This document shows positions 35,898-46,600 of a DNA stretch of 64,000 bases, in pieces (the first letter of the stretch is position 1; the number at the start of each line of letters is the position of its first letter). This DNA comes from Dipteris shenzhenensis. Lineage: Eukaryota > Polypodiophyta > Polypodiopsida > Gleicheniales. Under the pieces are notes generated by a model. That model saw only the letters and a list, made by a program, of their open reading frames with translations. It made no database searches and was not told where the DNA came from. The translations under genes were made by a program, and so were the position numbers. The stretch lies in the NCBI GenBank assembly GCA_047967505.1, contig CM106539.1; one strand, written 5' to 3'.

Positions 35898-37537
35898 TCC
35901 CCTGCATCTCGATCTGTTCTTCATCCTTTTCTCGCCTTTTTTTGGTCTTCTCCTCTCCTTCATTCCTTAAGTTTTGCAATGCCCTCAAACGCCCTCCAAG
36001 TTGCAGCCTGCCGCGATAATTTTTTCTATCTTAAATGGTGCGTTGCCCTATTAGCTAGATTTAGATCTAGATGCTCGTTTGGGAGAGACTAAAATGAAAT
36101 CGTTTAGACTTCACAAGCAGTTGTAGCTTGAATAAAGAGATTTGGACTACTTTGTGATTAGCCTTCTCCTTTAGTGCTAGCCTTCGTCATGGCTGAGTTT
36201 GCCCTTCACCTCCGGAGTGCCGACAGAAACTCAGTACGAAGACTTTGTATAAATGGATGCTTAGGTATGTGTGGGTGTGTGGATCTGTATGTGTGAGAGC
36301 ATACTTTTATACTATGGTCTACCCCCACTGTTGGGCGCTGATGACGTCAGTGGGGATGTCATAGTAGCTAGTCCCTGCTATGCGTGATGGAGTTTATGGT
36401 TTTCAATCTTATGAGTGACTATCGTGAGATTGAAACTGCACTATGTTGTGTTTTTAGAGGATGAGTTTGGGAATGTTCCTGAATTTATCTAGGTATATAG
36501 GTTTTGGTTTTCGCCTTTCCTCATAGCTTTCAATTTCCTTTGGCCTACTTGGTTGTAGCTATTCAGCGAACATTTGACATTTTCATATTCTTTATTAGAC
36601 CAATTGCCTCGGGTTGTCTCTTTTGAAGCATTCTCAGTGTGCCGCGCTCCCAAAAAAGCGTTTGGTAGAGGAGATAAGTTGGACCCTCGAAAAGGGCAGT
36701 GGAACTTTGCATAGATCTTATGTTTGGCACTCGTCCCCTTAGCTGTTCTCCCTACCTCCCCTTGCCCCTCTCAGAAGCCCCCTTCTCTGAGCAACCCTCG
36801 TTAGGTTGCATTAGCACCGGCTCACCTTCCCCCTTCCTAGCCTGCACCTCACCTAGCCCGTGGTCTCCCAGCCTGCTCGCTGCATAGGCAGCCCTGTCCT
36901 TACTGCAAGTATTTCTGTGGAGCATCATTGCTCTTCATTTGGGGTCAGATCCTCCGTGATACGAATTCTTGTGGTAAGCGACGTAGGGACTGCTATTGCA
37001 GATGTCGTGATTGATGCCTTGCTTGTAGAGTCCGTCCAGAAAGAGAGTGGCCATTCTATGGGCGAGGTCCAATCTCTCGTTTGGCTAGAGCCTCCCGTCT
37101 GCTTGCTGCCAGCCCTAAGCTAGGATGGTTTTAGGTGAGTCTAGGTTACATTAGCTTGGTTAGGTTATGTTTGCCTAGGCTAGTCTAAACTACACTATTA
37201 GTTAGATTTGGTTAATCTGAATTTTTGTAATGGGTCTCTTTTGCCCTTTTCCTGACTAAGTTCCACTTAATTAATGCAAATTTATCAAATGCAATGAGAA
37301 TTGGTTTTATGGCATGTGAATTTTCTAGGTAGACAATGAAAAATATTAGTGTTTGAATCATGATCATATAAATTCTATTATGAAAGTCATGAGTTTTTAA
37401 ACGAAAGCAGAGCCAAATATATCTCCCCATCGAATTCTAATGGGTCTCATGTTGAAATCCAGAAAACTAATAAAGGAGAGGAGTGGAAATGCTACTGAGT
37501 CAACTTCAGGTTGTGCAGGTTTGTGAAGTCCACGAAG
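35898..37537 (+). other. Upstream region of the SET gene, with a repeat copy
   Basis: Contains repeat copy 2 (36,257-36,497) with 40 bp of gag-derived flank. Beyond it, C/T-rich and AT-rich sequence probably includes promoter and 5' UTR of the SET gene, but no TATA box or start site can be assigned. An in-frame TGA at 37,496-37,498 precedes the proposed start codon. Confidence 0.45.
36257..36497 (+). repeat. 241-bp interspersed repeat, copy 2
   Basis: Very similar to copy 1. The 40 bp before it (36,217-36,256) also match the gag end at 32,732-32,772, so this copy carries sequence from outside the repeat. Confidence 0.9.
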
Positions 37538-37627
37538 ATGGAGCCAGACAATGCTCATGCAGGCACCGAACTCGTCTCCTCCCGTGAGCAAGTAGAGCGG
37601 CTACAGAGCTTCATCCAATGGTTGCAA
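37538..37627 (+). CDS. SET gene exon 1
   Basis: Thirty codons from ATG to TTGCAA; donor CAA|GTACTT. It ends ...ERLQSFIQWLQ, the usual leading helix of this family. The ATG is the first after an in-frame TGA at 37,496, but an unseen upstream exon joined at CTTCAG (37,509) cannot be excluded. Intron 1 is 11,080 bp. Confidence 0.7.
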
Positions 37628-40600
37628 GTACTTCTCCTTGGGGGCCCACTTTCCTTTAATATTCTACTATGTAAAGTTGGGAAAAAACAAAGAACAAGGA
37701 ACACCGATCGGTTTAGCTTCTCCCCTCAGCTAGTTGGAAAAGCCGATAGACCGTGCCTTTAAATATGTGGAAACATATTTATAGCTGGTAAACCTTGCTT
37801 TTAAATATGTGGAAACATGATGCAATCTATAATAGTGGAAAAAATGTGGTTAAGGTAGTGCAGCCCATTTTGTATAGTAGCTGTGCCTAAAGGTCTACTT
37901 GCCAAGGCCAAGCTGACTAGCTAACAACTATTGCGACACGCCAATAGATTACTTTTCTCCTGTCCAATCATATCTCCTAAAATGTAATGATGTACAATAT
38001 GGAAAATGTGATATTAAAGGCATCATTGTGCTGTATGTAGCAGACAATCGATGTGCTAATAACAACCACTCATAGGTTGGAGAAGTCACTAGTTTCTGAC
38101 ACTTGTTGGTTACCTATGAAAATAACATTACTTTTCTCCTTTAGATGTTATAGAAATGATGTAGTATTGCCATCTTGCTTAGCAACATACAGGTTAGCAT
38201 CCGAAGCGGTTTCTAAGAAACCAATAGATATGAAAAAACTATCTTATTCATTGGCTATCAAATTTGTCTACTTTTTTGTGTGTGGCCAGATTACTCCTAT
38301 TTAATGATTCCCTTAATCAAGAGCCATGTTTGGAAAAAATCCCAGCTCTTTTTGAGAGAAAAAGACCCTTTACTAGACGTTTTGGGATGTGCTTTGATAA
38401 AATAGCAGATGGACGTTGAGTCTTTGGCCAAGTCTCCAATAAATGGTTGATATGCTGCCTCCTTCAACATTTTAACTGTCTTGTAAGCATGCATACTCTT
38501 ATGAAAAGTAGGTGATTTTCCTCTGCATCACCTCCTCCCTGCCTCCCCCTCCCCCCTCTTCAACCCTTGACGGAACAAGAGAGAGATTTTCTCTCTCTGG
38601 CAGCAGGTTGTCGGATGGACAGAGCATCCTTGTGTTCGTGTCGGCCCTTCCACCTTGATTGACGAGTGGGTTTCCATTCAGCCAATCCTCGACCGCTTCC
38701 ACCGGCCGCAAAAACAATTACCTTTTCCAAAGACGAGCTTCAGCAGCTCAAGACAGACTTAGAGCAGGAGTATGCCACCTCACTCTTTGCTCGCATCCAT
38801 GGTTCCCACCCCTCCAGGCTACAGGCTAGGGATTGGATGCTTTCGGCTTTACCTAGAGACCTCACAGGGCACCTCACTGAAGTTTGTCTGCTTGGATGAG
38901 GGTTCTTCCAGGTGGTATTTGATTCTCCAGAGTTAGCAGGTTCAGTACTCAGGGCTAGTCCTTTGGCATCGAGCTCCAAGAGGATCTTTTTGACACCCTT
39001 CACTTTGAATTTCGATCCAGTAGAGGAAGATAGCAGGGTTACCTCACTTTTCATTAGGTTCCCCGGCCTTTCTCAGGTCTACCATCGACTCTTACCGTCC
39101 ATAGGAGCTACTTTTGGGTTGGTCACAGAGATCCCCCCCCTCCCTGGCATGCCCTCTTCAGTGGCAGAGGCTATTAGATTGAATGGGGTGCCAAGAGTCA
39201 GGGTCATCGTCTCTGACCTTGATATTATAGATGATCACATTATGCTTGAGCAACCAGATGGTTCCTTTTTTCGACAGAGAGTCGAGGTTGCTGGGAGATA
39301 GGATCAGTGCAGGATTTGCAGGACCCTTGGACACTTCGACAGGGATTGCCCAAGGAAGAAGAAAAGGCCCAAACGGTTTATTCCGCCTTCTCATCCTACT
39401 TCTACACGCGCTACTAGAGCCCCCCCTTCTCGCCCAGGATCTTTGGGACCAGCCCCTAGACCTGGACCCTCTTCTTCAGCGCGCACAGTACAATCAGTAT
39501 CCCGTTGGATGCTTGTGAGGGTTGCTGAGACTCTGCCACCTCTACGAGGCACCTCAGACCATTCTCAGTTACAGGCAGGTGATATTACTATAGGCGTAGA
39601 TGTGGTTGCCCTAGTCCCCCCACCTGCTTATCAAGAGGGGCAACCCATTTTTTCAGGTCCTATCACTGATGTGCCTGATCAGCCCCCTCCCTCGGTTAGT
39701 CACACTTCACCTCTTGATAGAAGTAAGGGGGTTTTTTCTCCTTCTCCCTCAGGTGCAGGGATTCTTCGCACTCCTATGCCAGTTCCCGCCTACAGGAACT
39801 CTTTTGCAGTACTGGCAGATTTGGCAAAGTTTGAGACAGAGGAGGAGTTTGTACCCTCTACCCTGGGGGAGCCAGTTATTGGGATTCTGTTGGATAGGGT
39901 TTCCACCTCTGCTGGAGTGAGTTTTCTTTCACCAGTTGATTTCCCTCCACTTGACAAGAGGACTCTTTCACGGGAGAGGATTTCCTCCACCACCAGATCG
40001 GGTAGGACCTTTCACCCGGCCTCCTCCTCCGGTCGATGAGGATTGTTAGTTGGAACGTTCAGGGCCTCGGTGGTATATCTCATTGCCGCCATAGGCAGCT
40101 CATTCGTAACCAACTCCATCCAGGTATTTGAGGTGGTCCTATTGATATCTTTATGCTCCAAGAGCATAAGCTGGATGGTAGAGATTGTGCCAAGTCAGGT
40201 AAACTTGTTTCTGGCCATACTTTTTGGTCACCTGCCTTAGGCACCAGGGGAGGCATTTGCATTTCTATCTCTTCTTCGATGCTCCCCTTGGTCATTGGAC
40301 ACGGAGTCATAGTCCCCTCTAGAGCACAGTGGGTTATTTTGATGATTGGTGGGCGTAAGGTTGGCTTCCTTAACCTTTATGCACCCAACTTGAGAGGGGA
40401 TAGTGTCCTCCTTTGGAAGGAGTTGCTCTCTTGGTCTTATATCACAGATTCTTGGATTATTGGGGGCGATTTCAACACGGTTGAAATGCCTTCAGACAAA
40501 AGAGGGGGTAGGGAAGGTGGCATTCACTCCCTGGAGAGAGCAGCATGGTATGCCTTCCTTTTTCAGTTCAGTGGCAGAGATATTGGGTATGACCATGCTT

Positions 40601-43600
40601 TTCACACTTAGCCATAGTCTCTTTTGTTTTCTTGGGTCAAACAAGAGAGTAAGGATGCCTATCCATGCACAGATTGACAGATTTTATGTGGATGATTGGG
40701 CATTGGATAGAGGTGGGACAGTATGCATTAGCGCAGGGGTGTCCACTTTAGATCATTTTCTTGTTTTGGTGGTTTCAGAGCCTCGGGCGAGAGGCCACTC
40801 TGCCAGTATCAGGCCGCTGATCCGGGAATTGTAGCATGTGTGGGAGGGAGCCGAATCCGTTGTGGAAGAGGCAGTGGTATCGGCCTCGAATGGCATAATA
40901 GATAGGACATCTGAAAGCAAAATGCTCCTCCGACTCGATCTCCTGTGTGCTGCTCGTGTCGCTGTGCTCGGAGAGAAGTATCTCGGTGGCGGGTCATCTC
41001 ATGTAAGAAAGCGGCTAGGCACCGCTGATCCGGGAATTGTAGCATGTGTGGGAGGGAGCCGAATCCGTTGCGGAAGAGGCAGTGGTATCGGCCTCGAATG
41101 GCATAATAGATAGGACATCTGAAAGCAAAATGCTCCTCCGACTCGATCTCCTGTAAGTCGCAAAGTGGGCAAAGGCGGTCCTCTCGTGGGATACCCTCTG
41201 CGCGTCCACTCTCGATCCGTAGTCGGTGTGACGAGACCCTAAACTGACCGAGGGAGATCCGGAGCGCATGTGGTAGATGAAGTTGTGTGTAACCCGGAGG
41301 TGTGATGAAACCCTTCTGTGAGATCTGGAGGCAGTGTCGGCGGTAGAAGTCGAGCTTCACAGGAAGCTCGGAGTGAAGAAACCATGTCCGCCAGGTGTGG
41401 AGCTGGAGCAGATCCGCCCGAATGAGCCGGTTGACCTCCTGGTCAGTGGGGGAGAGAGGAGATGGTGGAGCGTCGAGGCTGTACTGAAAAGGAGGCAACC
41501 GGTCTAAGTCGAGGCCCAGTTGGGTGAACCAACTGGAAAGACGACTATACCAGCATCGCTGGTCTCCATCAATGGATAAGGCCATAGAGGAGGATAGGGC
41601 TAACCAAGGTAGGCGGAGGCGACCGTCAGCGGAGGAGCCAAAATCCCTGACTCTGTGGAGGTAGGTGATAGCCTAAAAAGCTGCATCAAGCTGTAGGGGT
41701 GAGGCGCCGAACTCTGCTAGAATGATCTGGTGTGGTATCGATGGTTTGCTACGGATCATCCGAGCAAACATCAGTATCTGCAAGCGCTCAACTCGAGCCC
41801 ACTCTGTGTCTGAAAGGTCGACTCCCCACCAAGGGCTACCATACATGCCTGCTGGGCGGACCAAAGAATAAAAAAGGAGAGACTTGGTCCGCGGGTCCTG
41901 GAAGTGTGAGTGGTAGCACTGTCGCTCCAGCCTGGCAGGAGCGGCGTATCCCGGGCTGATCCTGGCTTGCATGGTCGGGCGCATCGTGAAGATCGGGCCT
42001 GAGAAGACAACGCCCAAGTATGTGTAGGAGTCAACTATCTCAACAGGATCGCCGGCGAAGAGGAACTGCTCTCGGTGCATAGCGGGTCTGGAAATGTTGA
42101 AGATCATCACCTTGGTTTTCCCAAGGTTGACCTTCAAGTCATGTGTATCACAGAAGGCCTGAAGTCCATCCAAGTGTCGCTGAAGACCAGTAGCAGAAGA
42201 GGATAGTAGTACTACATCGTCTGCGTATAGGAGAATCTGGATGGCAGTCTCCGCAAGAGGGCAGCCTGCACCTCCGAGTGTCCTGATGGTGGTCTCGAGC
42301 TCGTCGATGTAGAGGCCAAATAGAGTCGGTGACAAGGGACATCCTTGTTTGACTCCGATAGTGCTCGTGATCTCTGGGGTCCAGCTGGTGCCAATCCTGA
42401 CCTGCCCCGTCACCCGCTCATAGAGAGCTACTACTGCCCAGATAATCGCCGAGTCGTAGCCTAACTCCTGCAGACGTCTGATGAGTCGGGCGCGGGGAAC
42501 GGTGTCGAATGCCTTGCGGAAATCCACAAAGCAACAATATACTCTCTGTCTCGTGTGTCTGGCCTCCTCAATGATCCCTCTAAGTGTAAAAATGTGATCG
42601 TAAGTCGAGTGATCCGTCCTGAAGCCGGCATATCCGGATGCCCTGAGCCCATGTATCTCTGCGCGAGCACTGACCTCGCCATCTAACACTGATGCATAGA
42701 TCTTGGACATAACATGTCCAACCATGATGGTCCTGTAATTCCGTGGATCCATGGGATCTCCTGCTTTGTGGATGGGTGTGATAGTGTTCAGGGTCCAGGC
42801 TCTGGGGAACCTGTGACAGACAGCTTCATTGAACAGTGTTGCCAGGATGGGGGCTAGAGTTTTGATGCCATAGGCAACAAACTCTGTGCATAGGCCCTCA
42901 TGATCCTTAGCTCGACCGTTATGAAGCTTATGTGCTGCGTGGGTGACTCCCTGGGTTGTGAAGAGGATACAAGAATTGGGGCGGGGGGTGGCTGAGAGGT
43001 CGAGAGGGGGCTGATCAGGGATATCATAGAGTGTGCGTGCGTAGGTGTGCCAGAGGGAAGTGTCCATGAGGGGGGGGGGGGGATCGGCGTTCTAGGAATT
43101 TCCTCCAGAAATCCTTGGAGTTGCTACTAAACAGAATGTTCAGTAGCGTATCCTCATTCTGGCGCAGGAAGGCTAGCTTCTTGCGACGAACTAGTCGACG
43201 ATAATCCCTGGTGAGACGTGGGTTGGCCCTAGCGTTTCGCTGGGTTGTGAGTCGGAGTGTGCGGCGTAATGCTTTGCACTCGTCATCATACCATCTGTTG
43301 CAAGGGGTAGAGCCAGCGGGTGGAGGGCGGGTGGACTGGGCAGTGGAAGGAAAGATGTGGCGGGCTGCATTGTGAAGGGAGTGGGTGATAAGGGTGGCTC
43401 GGTTATCTAGAGAGGGTATGGTGCCTATGTGTCTGAGGAGGGAGGCTAGGTGGGTTGAGTAATCAGGTGAGAGGTTATGATCGAAGTGTATATCATGATA
43501 GGTAGTATAGTGCGGGGTGTGGCTGGGAGGGGCTCGGGACGCAAGTATATGAAAGAAAAGGTAAGTGTGATCGGCTCCTGGGGGTAAGGGTGTAGTGCGG

Positions 43601-46600
43601 AAGTCAGTGATCTGTGGGGCTAAAGCAGGAGATCCCAGAATATAGTCGACGACACTGGCTCCTCCGCCATGTGGGAAACATGTGAAACCAGAGGAGGCAG
43701 GTCACCGATCTAGTCCATTGTAGATGACCAGATCATGTATACGTCCAAGGTCCAAAAGAGCCTGCCCATACCCAGTAACGGGAGCGCGATTGTCAGCCGA
43801 GGAGCGAGGGAAGCCCGAGTCCTCTGTCCATCTCAGGTAATAGGACCGGATCTGAGTGGAAATCCAGGAGTGATGTCTGACGTGCACCTGTCCTTGCGTT
43901 GAAATCCCCAACTAGGAGGACCTCTCCGTGTCTGGAGAACTCCACAATGTTTGAGTAGAGATCTAGATAGGGGGATACCCCCATATCCTCGCGAAGCATC
44001 CGTGCGAAATGTGACGTCTCAGGAGGAAAATAGCAGACTGCAATAAAGAGGTCGCGTGTGGAGGGGCGTCGGAATCGGAGCCTTAGGTAACGGGCATGGG
44101 CATCCCGTCTAACCACGGATGTCAAGCTCGTGAGCGCTGAGCGAAGGAGTACTGCAACTCCGCCTGACCCTTGGACCCCCCCAGTATATCTGGTCTCCTC
44201 ACGGAATACTGACTCCCAGGTATAGCCACTGACCAAGGGGAGAGGGCGCTCGGGGCTCTCATGTGTCTCTGTATAGAAAGCGATGTCGCGTCCAGTGTAT
44301 GACTCTGAGAAGTTCCCAGGGTCAGACCAGAGGGTACCATTACATTTCCATACGGTGCATGCCAAGGGTACTGTGTGTTGAGTCTGAGTCTCATAGACCA
44401 TGTCTCCCTATTTGGGGGGGGAGTCTGCTACCATGTCTGGAGTACCTGGTGGGGCTCGGCGGCGGGGGCCAACTAACAGGCGGCCATCTCGGACGACAGC
44501 CCACTTCCCCTCCTGACGGGCTACATCTCGCTGCTGAAGCAGGGTGTGCCGCTCTTCCACCTGCAAAGGTGTGAGATCCTCATCCATGAAGATAGTAGGG
44601 TGGTCCCGTAGTGTAGCACGCTGCCTGAGTGCTGCAAGTCGAGCCTGAGTATCCCTGAGAGAGGGGAGGGAGAAAGAGATGATATAATATGATTGTATCA
44701 AAGTTAGGTACGTCGTCTTTGTAAATTATTATTTTTTTCCCAAAAAAAGGGGGTGAGAAGGAGAAGAGAGGGGAGAGAGATATAATAAGATATATCGTAT
44801 TAAAGTCCTCTTAAGACCCTTGAAGATCTATTTTACTGGTGACCACTATTAACTAATGGCAGTCTTTTACATCCACTGAATAAAATTTCTACAAAGCTTG
44901 TTGGTTTGTGAGTCCTTGTTAACTAACTTGTGTGCTTCCTCGAGGACTTTAATGTGGTGTTGCAAGCTTCTTTTAGGTAGCTTCCAAACTTTGGCTGGTT
45001 GTTCCAACATTGTTTTCAGATTGTTCCTTCTGTCCCTATATTTTTCTCTCGCGGTCTACATCAAGTTTTATGTGAGTACTTTGGTTATCATTGCTTTGCA
45101 CTTGTCTCCCGCCTGCCCTGCCTCCCGCTCCGCCCTGCCTCTCCGCTCCCGCCCTGCCTCTCCGCTCCTGCCCTACCTCCCGCCCTGCCTCCCGCTGGCC
45201 TCCCGCTGGCCCTGCCTCCCCGCCCGCCCTGCCTCCCGCTCCGCCATGCCTCTCCGCTCCCGCCTTGCCTCTCCGCTCTTGCTGGCCTCTCCGCCCCCTC
45301 CTCTAGCCTCTCCGCTCCCGCTCTCTCGTAGCCTCTCTGCCCTCTCTCCGCCCTGCCTCTCCGCTCCTGCTGGCTCTCTGCCCCCTCCCGTAGCCTCTCC
45401 ACTAACCTCTCCGCCCCCTCCTGTAGCCTCTCCGCTGCCCTCTCTCCCACTAGCCTCTCCGCTCCCTCCCGCCTGCCTCTCCACCCCCTCCCGCTAGCCT
45501 CTCCGCTCACTCCCGCTAGCCTCTCCGCCCCTTCCCGTAGCCTCTCCCCTCCGCCCTGCCCCTTTGCCTTCTCGCTGCCCCTCCCACGCTGCTCTTGTTT
45601 TGCCTCCTCCGCCTGCAGCTCCGCCCTCCTGCAATCCCTTCTTTGCCCGCTGCTGCCTCCCCCATAATGAATGGCATAGGGGGATGAGGACAGGGGACTA
45701 GGCGGGAGACCCTTCGGTCCAAACTTACATATGTGAGGAGATGGGGAAGGGGAATGGTGACAAGGGGAAAACACAAAAGCAACTCAGTCTGGAGGACTTC
45801 AACAAACGCAGCAACCGGAGCAGCTTGACAGTGGACAGCACCGTGGCCCAGAAGAAAGGGACCCACCCGAAGCCGATGCCGCTCACCACATCCTCGACCT
45901 CTATGGCTACCACCACTATTTCACCACCATCATCTGCCTCATCATCTACTCCACCTCTCCTCCCCCTCTCTTGCATCATCATCACAGGTTTCCTCTCCAG
46001 TAGCCTCATCACTAGCCCCACTTGCCACGGCTCCACAATACTTTTCCCTCGCATCACCTCTACCTCTTAGTCAGCCACTCCTCATCACCTCGTCCGGCCT
46101 CGCTACTCCTACATACCACTCCCCCGCCTAGATCACGCTGTCCCCACCCTCAGTATAACCTCAGCAGCCCACCTTCATTCCAACCCCTCTCGAGATCCAG
46201 TTCCCACCTGGACCAGGATATCTTAGGCCCCCACTAGATGCCTGGGACTCCCTATTGATTGAGATACACAATCTTCGTATTTCGGAGGAGGGATTCATCA
46301 CACCACTGGGGTACACTAAGCTTCATATGCCTCACTCACTATGGATCTCCATCGGACAGTTTTGGGTATCATCACACCGCCTCCGCATAGAGAGTGGCAG
46401 AGCAGCGGGGATCCCTAGGGAGCATCGCATATGCATATTGTGCAACTGTCAGGAGGTTGAGTCAGAGGAGCATTTTATTTTCAGGTGCCTAGTGTACTGC
46501 GAGATTCGAGGTCGCTACCACTGTCTCTTCAGAGACGGCTCCGGGCTCCTTTCCAGATTCCTCGCCTACCCAGATTAGAGATGCCTCGCGGCCTTCATTC

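Larger units (their letters stand above)
38580..40813 (+). mobile_element. LINE family C (L1 clade), 3'-truncated copy in intron 1
   Basis: Carries ORF1 and the endonuclease part of ORF2 in sense orientation to the host gene. It stops at 40,813, where it abuts an inverted LINE D copy. Truncation at the 3' side is unusual for a LINE insertion and implies later deletion. The same family is represented by 56,275-61,318 (minus). Confidence 0.85.

Noticed and set aside
36860-37123. 87-codon ORF upstream of the SET gene, considered as a transit-peptide exon
   Set aside because: No donor/acceptor pair in phase and no recognisable similarity.
44898-45866. Long overlapping ORFs up to 228 codons, Pro/Ser/Leu or Arg/Glu/Gly rich
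   Set aside because: Products of the C/T minisatellite leader of LINE D; no domain and mutually antisense.
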